Origin: Roseicitreum antarcticum
Lineage (GTDB): Bacteria > Pseudomonadota > Alphaproteobacteria > Rhodobacterales > Rhodobacteraceae
Reading direction: 5' to 3'
NCBI RefSeq assembly: GCF_014681765.1
Contig: NZ_CP061498.1
Location: forward strand, 2,493,501-2,557,500
Length of the DNA: 64,000 nucleotides
The notes beneath the pieces were generated by a model that worked only from the letters and a program-made list of their open reading frames with translations, was not told the DNA's origin and searched no databases. The translations under genes and the position numbers were made by a program. Shown here piece by piece: positions 17,939-26,404 of this stretch (position 1 is the first letter of the stretch; each line of letters starts with the position of its first letter).

Positions 17939-18952
17939 TCAGCGGCGGATGAAGGCGTCGGCAAAGCCCATGCCGCGCGCGGTCTGCACCGCATTGCGCG
18001 CCGTATTCGTGTCGAAGAACGGCCCGGCAAGCACGACCTGCATGCGCTGTCCATGCGCGTGCGTCGGCTGCAGGCGCGCAGGCAGGCCGCGCGCCTGCAG
18101 CGCGGCATGGGTGCGGGCGGCGTTTTGCGGTACGCCAAAGGTGGCGACCTGCACGAAGGTGCCGATATAAGGTGCCGCGCGGGGTGCCGGGGGCGTCGTC
18201 AGGGCCACAGGTTGCAGGGTGACGGGTTGCAGCATGACGGGTTGCGGCGCGACCGTCGGCAACGGGGCGATAGGCGGGGGGGCGATAGGCAGGGGGGCGA
18301 TAGGCAAGGGTGCGGGACGGGGCTGCACCGCGGTATTGGTCAGGGCGACGGGGGGCAGGTAGGGCATCGTGGTGGCGCCTGCGGGCGGGTTCAGCATCAG
18401 ATTGGCCGAGGTGACGCAGCGCACCGCAACCTCACCCGACGCGCGGCGCACCAATTCACCAAAGGGGCTGGAGGCGGGGCAGGCGGCGTTATGACCGGCG
18501 GGCAGGGACGGGCGGGATGTCTGGCGCGGGCTGCTGGCGCGGCGCGGCGGTGTGGCGGGTTGCGGCACGCTTACAGTCTGGCTGATGCGCTGCGGGGCGA
18601 TGGCCGGGGAGCGCGCCAGTGTGCCCGCCGTTGTGCTGGCCGTTGTGGTGGTGGCGGGCGGCGGACTTGCGGGCACGGGGGCAGGCGCTGGGGCAGGCGC
18701 AGGGGCGCTTGCCGGTGCCGATGCAGGCGTGGTGCAGATCGGCTGACGGTTTCCATCGAAGCGGGGCACCCATGTCACCCGCCCGTCGAAGGATGCGCGG
18801 ATGAACAGGCAGCCACGGCTGTCGGAATACTGGTTGCCGCTGTAGTCGGCGGGCGGCATTTCCGCAGGCACCAGCGCACCGTTTTGTGCCAGCGCGGGGC
18901 CAGTCACGCCAAAGGTTACCAAAAGAACCGCTGCAATGCCGTTGAACCGCAT
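17939..18952 (-). CDS. Secreted SPOR-domain protein with low-complexity linker
   Basis: A 337-residue exported protein. Signal peptide about residues 1-22 (cleavage near ALA-Q). A small N-terminal domain (about 30-75) contains two cysteines (RGCLFIRASFDGRVTWVP, then QPIC). Next is a long Ala/Pro/Thr-rich linker (about 75-260) with short repeats such as PLPIA and QPVTL. The C-terminal SPOR domain (about 262-337, IGTFVQVATFG to the end) should bind denuded glycan strands at the division site. It is 12 nt upstream of the thioesterase gene. The linker is encoded by 15-bp DNA repeats (18208-18310 region). Confidence 0.82.
   Translation of the reverse strand: MRFNGIAAVLLVTFGVTGPALAQNGALVPAEMPPADYSGNQYSDSRGCLFIRASFDGRVTWVPRFDGNRQPICTTPASAPASAPAPAPAPAPVPASPPPATTTTASTTAGTLARSPAIAPQRISQTVSVPQPATPPRRASSPRQTSRPSLPAGHNAACPASSPFGELVRRASGEVAVRCVTSANLMLNPPAGATTMPYLPPVALTNTAVQPRPAPLPIAPLPIAPPPIAPLPTVAPQPVMLQPVTLQPVALTTPPAPRAAPYIGTFVQVATFGVPQNAARTHAALQARGLPARLQPTHAHGQRMQVVLAGPFFDTNTARNAVQTARGMGFADAFIRR
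18208..18310. repeat. 15-bp periodic repeats in the SPOR protein linker
   Basis: Two adjacent arrays of period 15: GGTTGCAG-type units from about 18208 to 18252, and GCGATAGGC units at 18267, 18282 and 18297. They encode QPV(T/M/A)L and PLPIA pentapeptides on the minus strand. Confidence 0.75.
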
Positions 18953-19021
18953 CTGACCCTCAAAATCGCTAAATGTGGAGAGGATGCAGGAAGGCTGCTG
19001 CCAAGTCCAGTGGCAACGCCC

Positions 19022-19660
19022 TTATTTTGTGCCAAACATCCGGTCACCCGCATCCCCTAGCCCGGGAACGATGTATCCCTGATCGTTCAGCCGGGTATCG
19101 AGCGACGCGGTGACGATGGGAACATCGGGATGCGCCGCTTTCATCCGGGCGACGCCTTCGGGCGCGGCCAGAAGGCACAGGAAGCGGATATTGGTGGCAC
19201 CGGAGGCTTTCAGCAGGTCGATCGCCGCGACCGAGGAATTGCCGGTGGCCAGCATCGGGTCCACGGCGATCACCAGACGCTCGTCCAGTTCCGAAGGCAG
19301 TTTGCAGTAATATTGCACGGGTTGCAACGTCTCTTCATCACGGTAGAGGCCGACAAAACCGACGCGGGCCGACGGGATGAGCTCCAATATCCCGTCCAGC
19401 AGCCCGTTGCCCGCCCGCAGGATCGACACCAGCGCCAGCTTGCGCCCCGCCAGCACCGGCGCATCCATTTCGCACATGGGCGTGTCGATGCGCCGGGTCG
19501 TCATGGCCATGTCGCGCGTGACTTCATAGGCCAGCAATTGGCTGATCTCGCGCAGAAGCTGGCGGAACACGGCGGTCGAGGTCTCGGCCTCGCGCATCAG
19601 GGTCAGTTTGTGCTGCACCAGCGGGTGCTCGACAATGGTGAGGTGCGGAATGGGGGTCAT
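19022..19660 (-). CDS. upp: Uracil phosphoribosyltransferase
   Basis: Converts uracil and PRPP to UMP in pyrimidine salvage. The 212-residue product has the conserved [15 protein letters not shown]-like N-terminal region (here [15 protein letters not shown]), [40 protein letters not shown] in outline, and the PRPP loop DPMLATGNS. It ends with ...[14 protein letters not shown], typical of Upp. It is the last gene of the cdd-deoA-deoB-add-upp operon and overlaps add by 4 nt. Confidence 0.96.
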   Translation of the reverse strand: MTPIPHLTIVEHPLVQHKLTLMREAETSTAVFRQLLREISQLLAYEVTRDMAMTTRRIDTPMCEMDAPVLAGRKLALVSILRAGNGLLDGILELIPSARVGFVGLYRDEETLQPVQYYCKLPSELDERLVIAVDPMLATGNSSVAAIDLLKASGATNIRFLCLLAAPEGVARMKAAHPDVPIVTASLDTRLNDQGYIVPGLGDAGDRMFGTK

Positions 19661-20637
19661 GCGGAGGTCTCCAGTCGTTTCAGCAGCTTTTGCCGCGTGG
19701 CATCATCGCAGAACGCGGCATTTGCCGCCGTGAGGTTCAGGGCGCGCAGCATCGCATCGTCCCAGCCGAAGGTGCGGGACAGCTGGTCATATTCGGCGCG
19801 CAGGGAGGTATGGAAAAACGGCGGGTCATCGGTGGAAACGGTGACTTTCACCCCCGCATCCGCCAGCCGCGCGATGGGATGGGCGGCCCAGTCGGGGAAG
19901 ACCCCCAGCGCCACGTTGGAGCCCGGGCAGACCTCCAGCACAATGTCGCGCGCGGCCAGTTCGGCGACCAGCTTGGCATCCTCGATGGCGCGCACGCCGT
20001 GGCCGATACGTTCGACGCGCAGGTGTTCCAGCGCGTCGCGCACCGATTGCGGCCCGCCCCATTCGCCCGCATGGGCGGTCAGGCGCAGCCCGGCCTCGCG
20101 CGCCATGTCGAAAGCATAGGTAAAGTCACGCGGATGGCCCGCGGTCTCATCCCCCGCGATGCCAAAGCCGGTGATGAAATCGCCTGCGGTTTCCGCCGCG
20201 CAGCGCGCGGTTGCGCGGGCCCGGTCGGGGCCGAAATGGCGGATGCAGGTGACGATGCCGCGCAGGGTGATGCCGTGGCGTGCCTCGGCCATCGCGGCGG
20301 CCTCTTGCATCGCGTGCAGGTATTCGCGCCACGCGCCCAGGTCGCCGCCGCCACAAAAATCGGGCGACAGGAATGCCTCGGAATAGACCACGCCTTGCTG
20401 GCTGGATTGTTCCAGGACCGCCAGCGTCAGGCGGTGAAAGTCCTCAGGGGTTTGCAAGACGGTGCACGCGGCCTCGTACACCTTCAGGAATTGCCAGAAA
20501 TCGGTGAAGACGTAGTTGCCGGCGGCGTCGAACACCCCGGCCAGATCGACATGTTTTTCCTGTGCAAGGCGGCGGATGAAGGCGGGCGGTGCCGCGCCTT
20601 CCAGATGCAGGTGCAATTCGACTTTCGGCAATGTCAT
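19657..20637 (-). CDS. add: Adenosine deaminase
   Basis: Deaminates (deoxy)adenosine to (deoxy)inosine. The 326-residue product from ATG 20637 has the metal ligands in [11 protein letters not shown] (His9, His11), the HAGE motif near residue 190, the SHGVR-equivalent GHGVRA, and the catalytic STDDPPFF near 265. The start was chosen because it begins directly at the family N-terminus (TLPKVELH) and overlaps the deoB stop by 4 nt; the upstream in-frame extension lies inside deoB. Also possible is an adenine-deaminase-type specificity within the same family. Confidence 0.92.
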   Translation of the reverse strand: MTLPKVELHLHLEGAAPPAFIRRLAQEKHVDLAGVFDAAGNYVFTDFWQFLKVYEAACTVLQTPEDFHRLTLAVLEQSSQQGVVYSEAFLSPDFCGGGDLGAWREYLHAMQEAAAMAEARHGITLRGIVTCIRHFGPDRARATARCAAETAGDFITGFGIAGDETAGHPRDFTYAFDMAREAGLRLTAHAGEWGGPQSVRDALEHLRVERIGHGVRAIEDAKLVAELAARDIVLEVCPGSNVALGVFPDWAAHPIARLADAGVKVTVSTDDPPFFHTSLRAEYDQLSRTFGWDDAMLRALNLTAANAAFCDDATRQKLLKRLETSA

Positions 20638-21818
20638 AGCAGGTTTTTCCCCGGTCCAAGGTTTTCCACCGACAGGTGGGCCGCGACCGTGGCGGCCACA
20701 TCGGCAAAGGCGCACAGGCCCAGCGGTCCGGTGCCCGCGCCCGCGATCAGCACGGGCACACGTTCGCGCGTGTGGTCACTGCCGGGTGCGGTGGGGTCGT
20801 TGCCGTGATCGGCGGTAAAGATCACCAGATCGCCGGGCTGCATCCGTGCCAGCACCTTGCCCGCGACGGTGTCAAACCAGCGCAGCGCGCGGGCATAGCC
20901 CGCCACGTCGCGCGGGTGTCCGTAGAGCGAGTCGAATTCGACGAAATTCGCAAATGTCAGGCTGCCGGGTTCGGCATTGTCCATCAGGGCGATCAGGTGG
21001 TCGGCCAAGGCGGCGTCATCCGCGCCCTTGTGCGTCTTGGTTATGCCATGGCCTGAGAAGATGTCGCCGATCTTTCCCACCGCATGCACTGTCCGCCCCG
21101 CCTTGTGCACCCAATCGCACAGCGTGGGCTGCGGCGGCGCGATGGCATAGTCACGGCGGTTGCCGGTGCGTTTGAAGCCAGCCTCGGCATCGCCTACGAA
21201 CGGGCGGGCGATGACACGGCCCACGCGCTGCGCGTGCAGGCTGGGCGCCAGCGTTTCGCACAGGTGCAGCAGGCGCGACAGCCCGAAGGTTTCTTCGTGC
21301 GCGGCGATCTGGAACACGGAATCGGCCGAGGTGTAGCAGATCGGCCAGCCGGTGCGCATGTGTTCCGCGCCAAGCTGCGTGATGATCGGAACGCCCGCCG
21401 CATGGCAATTGCCAAGGGTGCCGTCCACCCCCGCAATCGCGCAGAGCTGCGCCATCAGGTCGGCGGGGAAGGCAGGTTGCGTGCGGGGGAAATAGGTCCA
21501 GTCCCAGGGCACCGGCACGCCCGCAAGCTCCCAATGGCCCGAGGGGGTGTCCTTGCCGCGCGATACCTCGGTCGCGGCGGCCCAGCGGCCCGTGGGCGTG
21601 GCATCCAGCCCCGCAGTCAGTTCGGGCGCGCTGTCGCTTGATGCCAGCCGCAGCGCCGCGCCAAGGCCCAGCCCGTCCAGCACCGGCAGATGCAGCCCGC
21701 CGGGTGTGGCGACGGCGATATGGGCAACGGTATTCGCCCCCGCATCGCCGAACGCGTCCGCATCCGGCGCGCCGCCGATCCCGACCGAGTCCATGACGAT
21801 GAGGAATGCGCGGGTCAT
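20634..21818 (-). CDS. deoB: Phosphopentomutase
   Basis: Interconverts (deoxy)ribose 1- and 5-phosphate, linking nucleoside phosphorolysis to central carbon metabolism. The 394-residue product is an alkaline-phosphatase-superfamily enzyme: N-terminal [18 protein letters not shown] with a metal Asp and a nearby GANT motif, a cap domain, then [18 protein letters not shown] near the C-terminus with the Asp/His metal ligands. ATG at 21818 overlaps the deoA stop (TGATG). Confidence 0.96.
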   Translation of the reverse strand: MTRAFLIVMDSVGIGGAPDADAFGDAGANTVAHIAVATPGGLHLPVLDGLGLGAALRLASSDSAPELTAGLDATPTGRWAAATEVSRGKDTPSGHWELAGVPVPWDWTYFPRTQPAFPADLMAQLCAIAGVDGTLGNCHAAGVPIITQLGAEHMRTGWPICYTSADSVFQIAAHEETFGLSRLLHLCETLAPSLHAQRVGRVIARPFVGDAEAGFKRTGNRRDYAIAPPQPTLCDWVHKAGRTVHAVGKIGDIFSGHGITKTHKGADDAALADHLIALMDNAEPGSLTFANFVEFDSLYGHPRDVAGYARALRWFDTVAGKVLARMQPGDLVIFTADHGNDPTAPGSDHTRERVPVLIAGAGTGPLGLCAFADVAATVAAHLSVENLGPGKNLL

Positions 21819-23323
21819 CAGATCACCTGTTCCAGAATGAGGGCGGGCGTCGCGGGTGGTGTGCTGGCCAGACGGGTTGCGGCCTGTACCGCTGCCACGG
21901 CACGTTGGCCTGCGTCATGGCGGGCGGCGTGGACAAAGGCAAGGGGGTCGCCGCGTTCCACCCATTGGCCCAGCCGGGCAATGGCGCTGATGCCCACCGC
22001 GGGGTCGATCCGGTCGCCGGGCTGGGTCCGCCCGCCGCCCAGTGCCACCACGGCGCGGCCCAGCGCGGTGCCGTCGATGGCCGTGACATAGCCCGGCGCC
22101 GGGGCGGGCACGGGCAGGATCACGGGGGCCGTGGGCAGAAGATCTGGCGCAAAGACATCCCCCCGCCCGCCCATGGCGCGCACCATGGCGGCAAAGCGTT
22201 CCGCCGCGCGTCCGCTGGTCAGCGCAGCGCGCAGGCGGTCGGCGCCGCTGGCGCCATGGGGCGTGCCCGTCTGTGTGGTGTGCCCGCGCGCTTTCGTGTC
22301 GCCCGTTGCTGCTTTGCCCGTTGCTGCTTTGCGCGTCAATGCGCCGCCTGCCGCCGATGCACCGCTGCCGCCGGGCGTCCGGGCGTCCCGCGCGGCCCCG
22401 TCCAGCAGCGCACCGCCAAGGGCCACGGTCAGGTCGATCAGCGGGCAGGGCGCGGGGTCGCGCAGCAGGCGCAGCACCTCGGCCACCTCCAGCGCGTTGC
22501 CCATGGCGGGGGACAGGGGTTGGGACATGTCGGTGATGCACGCGGTGGTCGGGCAGCCCGCGCCCTTTGCCGTATCCACCAGCGCGCGGGCCAGGATGCG
22601 GGCGCCGGGCAGGTCTGCCGCAAACGCCCCCGCGCCGCATTTCACATCCAGGATCAGCCCGTCCAGCCCGGCGGCCAGCTTCTTTGACAAGATCGAGGCG
22701 GTAATCAGGTCGATGCTGTCCACCGTCCCGGTTACGTCGCGCAGCGCATATAATCGCCGGTCGGCGGGGGCGATGGAGTCGCTGGCGGCAACGATGGCGC
22801 AGCCGTGGTCGCGCACGATCTGGCGGAATGCCTCGGTCGGTTGGTCGGTGCGCAGGCCGGGGATCGCGTCCAGCTTGTCCAGCGTGCCGCCGGTATGACC
22901 CAGCCCCCGCCCCGAGATCATGGGCACATAGACCCCACACGCCGCCAGCGCCGGGGCCAGCAGCAGCGACACGGTATCACCGACGCCGCCGGTCGAATGC
23001 TTGTCCAGCACCGGCCCCGGCAGATCCCAGCGCAGCACCTGCCCGCTGTCGCGCATGGCGGCGGTCAGGGCGGTGCGCCCCGCGTCGCCCAGCCCGCGCC
23101 AGCACACGGCCATGGCAAAGGCCCCCGCCTGCGCATCGCTGACCCGCCCCTCCGTCAGCCCGGCAACAAAGTGGCGCAGCGCGGCGGCATCGGGGTGGAT
23201 GCCGCGCCGCAGCCCGTCGATCAGCGCGACGGTATCGGTTGGCGCGGGCCCAGTGTCTGGCCCATTGTAGGGCTCAGTGTCTGGTGCAGTGTCTGGCGCA
23301 GTGTCTGGCCCATTGTCGGGCAT
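21818..23323 (-). CDS. deoA: Thymidine phosphorylase with repeat-derived extension and internal insert
   Basis: Cleaves thymidine with phosphate. The 501-residue product is longer than the usual about 435-440. The family core is intact: [12 protein letters not shown] near residue 106, [16 protein letters not shown] near 137, [11 protein letters not shown] near 213. Two parts are extra. Residues 1-28 are a Pro-Asp-Thr-Ala repeat from a 12-bp DNA repeat, and residues about 308-361 are an Ala/Gly/Thr-rich insert that includes two copies of a 15-bp DNA repeat (22301-22330). The start could lie downstream of the N-terminal repeat (family homology starts near residue 31), but ATG 23323 is the one that follows the cdd stop directly (1-nt gap). 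Confidence 0.9.
   Translation of the reverse strand: MPDNGPDTAPDTAPDTEPYNGPDTGPAPTDTVALIDGLRRGIHPDAAALRHFVAGLTEGRVSDAQAGAFAMAVCWRGLGDAGRTALTAAMRDSGQVLRWDLPGPVLDKHSTGGVGDTVSLLLAPALAACGVYVPMISGRGLGHTGGTLDKLDAIPGLRTDQPTEAFRQIVRDHGCAIVAASDSIAPADRRLYALRDVTGTVDSIDLITASILSKKLAAGLDGLILDVKCGAGAFAADLPGARILARALVDTAKGAGCPTTACITDMSQPLSPAMGNALEVAEVLRLLRDPAPCPLIDLTVALGGALLDGAARDARTPGGSGASAAGGALTRKAATGKAATGDTKARGHTTQTGTPHGASGADRLRAALTSGRAAERFAAMVRAMGGRGDVFAPDLLPTAPVILPVPAPAPGYVTAIDGTALGRAVVALGGGRTQPGDRIDPAVGISAIARLGQWVERGDPLAFVHAARHDAGQRAVAAVQAATRLASTPPATPALILEQVI
22301..22330. repeat. 15-bp in-frame duplication inside deoA
   Basis: GCCCGTTGCTGCTTT twice, head to tail, encoding an Ala/Thr/Gly/Lys pentapeptide repeat in the internal insert of thymidine phosphorylase. 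Confidence 0.85.
23251..23322. repeat. 12-bp-based in-frame repeat in the deoA N-terminus
   Basis: CAGTGTCTGG-type units start at 23251, 23275, 23287 and 23299, with spacings 24, 12 and 12. They encode Pro-Asp-Thr-Ala-like tetrapeptides on the minus strand, covering the first about 25 codons of deoA. Confidence 0.85.
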
Positions 23324-23324
23324 G

Positions 23325-23738
23325 TCAGGCGCGGTCCATATGTGCCGGGGTGAAGGCGCCGGGCAAAAGCTCTGCCATGGTCATGGTCAGGGTGGCGCCG
23401 TCGGTGGTGGCCATGGTGACGTGCACATCCGCCGGGGCGAATTCCGACAGTTTCTGACGGCACCCGCCACAGGGCGGCACCGGCTGGTCGCTGTCGGCGA
23501 TCACGAAGACCTCGGCGATCTTGGTGTCACCGCCCGCGATCATGGCGGCGATGGCGCCTGCCTCGGCGCAGGTGCCTTGCGGATAGGCGACGTTTTCGAC
23601 GTTGCACCCCGCATAAACCGTGCCCGAGGCCGCGCGGATCGCCGCGCCGACCTTGAAGCGGGAATAGGGCACATAGGCTTTTTCCCGCACGGCGCGTGCC
23701 GGCGCTGCAAGGGGGTGTGCGGTATCTGGCTGGGTCAT
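23325..23738 (-). CDS. cdd: Cytidine deaminase
   Basis: Converts (deoxy)cytidine to (deoxy)uridine. The 137-residue product has the zinc site split as expected: TCAEA with Cys57 and catalytic Glu59, and PCGGC with Cys90 and Cys93. The upstream segment YAGCNVENVAYP is canonical for the homotetrameric type. It is the first gene of the salvage operon, followed 1 nt later by deoA. Directly upstream lies a 15-bp tandem repeat array (23791-23876), so the promoter must lie beyond or within it. Confidence 0.96.
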   Translation of the reverse strand: MTQPDTAHPLAAPARAVREKAYVPYSRFKVGAAIRAASGTVYAGCNVENVAYPQGTCAEAGAIAAMIAGGDTKIAEVFVIADSDQPVPPCGGCRQKLSEFAPADVHVTMATTDGATLTMTMAELLPGAFTPAHMDRA

Positions 23739-23790
23739 CGGAACCTCTGGGGGTTGGTGTGCGGTTGGTGAAGTTTGCGACCGCGCGCGC

Positions 23791-23876
23791 CAGACTGCAA
23801 GAGGCCAGACTGCAAGAGGCCAGACTGCAAGAGGCCAGACTGCAAGAGGCCAGACTGCAAGAGGCCAGACTGCAAG
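23791..23876. repeat. 15-bp tandem repeat, about 5.7 copies, upstream of cdd
   Basis: Unit CAGACTGCAAGAGGC, five identical copies from 23791, 23806, 23821, 23836 and 23851, plus a partial sixth from 23866. It begins 53 nt upstream of the cdd start, in the 268-nt gap between cdd and maeB. Perfect identity suggests recent expansion. Not a CRISPR: no spacers. Confidence 0.95.
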
Positions 23877-23959
23877 CGGTACATCGCAAGCAGCCTTTGG
23901 CCAAAGCAGATATAACTTGAAAGAATCCGCCCGAACGCGGTAACTGAAGAGTAACCGAT

Positions 23960-23977
23960 TAGTTTAATGCTAAACTA
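23960..23977. promoter_or_regulatory. Inverted repeat upstream of maeB, possible operator
   Basis: TAGTTTA-ATGC-TAAACTA, a perfect 7-bp inverted repeat with a 4-nt spacer, ending 29 nt before the maeB start. Its size and AT-rich arms suit a dimeric regulator (MarR-like operators look similar). The regulator is unknown. Confidence 0.5.
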
Positions 23978-24006
23978 CTTTCAGACGGCGATCCGGGGGA
24001 CCTTCC

Positions 24007-26286
24007 ATGACCGAACTGCGCAACGACAGCCTGCGGCAGGCAGCGCTGGATTATCACGAGTTTCCGCGTCCAGGGAAGCTGGAAATCCGTGCAACCAAAC
24101 CGCTTGCCAACGGGTTCGATCTGGCGCGCGCCTATTCGCCCGGCGTCGCCGAAGCCTGCCTGGAGATCAAGGCCGACCCCGCCGCCGCCACGCGCTATAC
24201 CGCGCGGGGCAATCTGGTGGCGGTGGTCACCAACGGCACGGCGGTGCTGGGGCTGGGCAACATCGGGGCGCTGGCCTCGAAACCCGTGATGGAGGGCAAG
24301 GCGGTCCTGTTCAAGAAATTCGCCAACATTGATTGTTTCGACATCGAACTGAACGAATCCGACCCCGAGAAACTGGCCGATATCGTCTGCGCGCTGGAAC
24401 CCACGTTCGGCGCGATCAATCTGGAGGACATCAAGGCCCCCGATTGTTTCATTGTCGAGAAGATCTGCCGCGAACGCATGGGCATCCCGGTGTTTCACGA
24501 TGACCAGCATGGCACGGCGATTGTCGTGGGTGCGGCGGCGACCAACGCGCTGCGCGTCGCGGGCAAGCGGTTCGAGGATATCAAGATCGTGTCCACCGGC
24601 GGTGGGGCGGCGGGCATTGCCTGCCTGAACATGCTGCTGAAACTGGGCGTGAAGCGCGAAAACGTCTGGCTGTGCGACATCCACGGTGTGGTCTACAAGG
24701 GCCGTGCGGTGGATATGAACCCGCAAAAAGCCGCGTTCGCCCAACCGACCGAGGCGCGCACCCTGGCGGATGTGATCGAGGGTGCGGACCTGTTTCTGGG
24801 CCTGTCCGGGCCGGGGGTGCTGTCAAAGACGCTGGTTGCGCAGATGGCGGCGCGGCCGATCATCTTCGCGCTGGCCAACCCGACCCCGGAAATCCTGCCC
24901 ACCGATGTGCGCGAGGTTGCGCCTGATGCGATCATCGCCACGGGGCGGTCAGATTTTCCCAATCAGGTCAACAACGTGCTGTGCTTCCCCTTCATCTTTC
25001 GCGGGGCGCTGGACGTGGGCGCGACCGAGATCAACGATGCCATGCAGATCGGTTGTATCGAGGGCATTGCCGCCCTGGCCCGCGCCACCACCAGCGCCGA
25101 GGCCGCAGCAGCCTATAGCGGCGAGCAACTGACGTTTGGCGCGGATTACCTGATCCCCAAACCCTTCGATCCGCGCCTGATGGGCATCGTGGCCAGCGCC
25201 GTGGCGCGCGCTGCGATGGAATCGGGCGTGGCGACGCGGCCGATTGCCGACCTTGCGGATTACAAGGCGAAGCTGGACGGGTCGGTCTTCCGCTCGGCGA
25301 TGATCATGCGTCCGGTGTTCGAGGCCGCGCGCGCGACCTCGCGCCGGATCGTGTTTGCCGAGGGCGAGGATGAGCGGGTGCTGCGCGCCGCCAACGCCCT
25401 CATCGAGGAAACGACCGAGGTGCCGATCCTGATCGGCCGCCCCGACGTGGTGGAAATGCGCTGCGAACGCGCCGGGCTGTCGATCCGTCCCGGCAAGGAT
25501 TTCCAGATCGTGAACCCGGAAAACGACCCGCGCTACCGCGATTATTGGGAAACCTATCACGGGCTGATGCAGCGGCGCGGCGTCACGCCCGACATCGCCA
25601 AGGCCGTGCTGCGCACCAATTCCACCGCCATCGGCGCGATCATGGTCCACCGGGGCGAGGCTGACAGCCTGATCTGCGGCACCTTCGGGCAATATCTGTG
25701 GCACCTGAACTATGTCACGCAGATCCTGGGCAATGCCGCCCGCCGCCCCGTCGGCGCGCTCAGCCTGATGATCCAGCCCGAAGGCAACATCTTCGTCGCC
25801 GACACGCAGGTCCACCCCGAACCCTCGCCCGAACAGATCGCCGAGGTGGTGATCGCGGCGGCGCGGCATGTGAAGCGCTTTGGCCTCGACCCCAAGATCG
25901 CGCTGTGTTCGCATTCGCAATTCGGCAACCTCGACACGTCATCGGGGCGGCGGATGCGCGGGGCGCTGGAAATCCTGGATCAGACGCCACGGGACTTCGC
26001 CTATGAGGGGGAAATGGCGGTCGATATCGCGCTGGACCCCGAATTGCGCGCCCGGATCTTCCCCAATGCCCGGTTCGATGGGGTGGCCAATGTGCTGGTC
26101 TTCAGCTCGACCGACGCGGCCAGCGGCGTGCGCAACATCCTGAAGATGCGCGGCAGCGGGCTGGAGGTCGGCCCGATCCTGATGGGCATGGGCAATTCGG
26201 CGCATATCGTCACGCCGTCGATCACCACGCGGGGGCTGCTGAACATGTCCGGCTTGGCCGGTACGCCGGTGGCGCATTACGGATAA
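24007..26286 (+). CDS. maeB: NADP-dependent malic enzyme (malic + phosphotransacetylase-like domains)
   Basis: Oxidatively decarboxylates malate to pyruvate. The 759-residue MaeB type: residues about 1-430 are the malic enzyme ([35 protein letters not shown] in outline, [12 protein letters not shown](P)-binding [13 protein letters not shown]), and about 430-759 are the phosphotransacetylase-like regulatory domain. In this class the PTA domain binds acetyl-CoA as an allosteric effector and is not normally catalytic. It is divergent from cdd, with a candidate operator just before the start. The gene is fully intact. Confidence 0.95.
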   Translation: MTELRNDSLRQAALDYHEFPRPGKLEIRATKPLANGFDLARAYSPGVAEACLEIKADPAAATRYTARGNLVAVVTNGTAVLGLGNIGALASKPVMEGKAVLFKKFANIDCFDIELNESDPEKLADIVCALEPTFGAINLEDIKAPDCFIVEKICRERMGIPVFHDDQHGTAIVVGAAATNALRVAGKRFEDIKIVSTGGGAAGIACLNMLLKLGVKRENVWLCDIHGVVYKGRAVDMNPQKAAFAQPTEARTLADVIEGADLFLGLSGPGVLSKTLVAQMAARPIIFALANPTPEILPTDVREVAPDAIIATGRSDFPNQVNNVLCFPFIFRGALDVGATEINDAMQIGCIEGIAALARATTSAEAAAAYSGEQLTFGADYLIPKPFDPRLMGIVASAVARAAMESGVATRPIADLADYKAKLDGSVFRSAMIMRPVFEAARATSRRIVFAEGEDERVLRAANALIEETTEVPILIGRPDVVEMRCERAGLSIRPGKDFQIVNPENDPRYRDYWETYHGLMQRRGVTPDIAKAVLRTNSTAIGAIMVHRGEADSLICGTFGQYLWHLNYVTQILGNAARRPVGALSLMIQPEGNIFVADTQVHPEPSPEQIAEVVIAAARHVKRFGLDPKIALCSHSQFGNLDTSSGRRMRGALEILDQTPRDFAYEGEMAVDIALDPELRARIFPNARFDGVANVLVFSSTDAASGVRNILKMRGSGLEVGPILMGMGNSAHIVTPSITTRGLLNMSGLAGTPVAHYG

Positions 26287-26404
26287 CGCGCCAGCGCAGG
26301 GGAATCTTTGCGGTTGCGCTACCACGCGGCGGTGTTGGCGCAATATTCTTGCTTGGGGGCAGGTCAGGGCGTAACAGGGCTCCAATTCAGGGATGGAGAT
26401 ATGA

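Noticed and set aside
17396-19060. Long plus-strand open frame opposite the thioesterase and SPOR genes
   Set aside because: Very Gly/Arg-rich low-complexity translation, opposite two genes with clear domains.
23791-23876. CRISPR array
   Set aside because: Units of 15 bp are directly adjacent with no spacers, and no cas genes are in the window.
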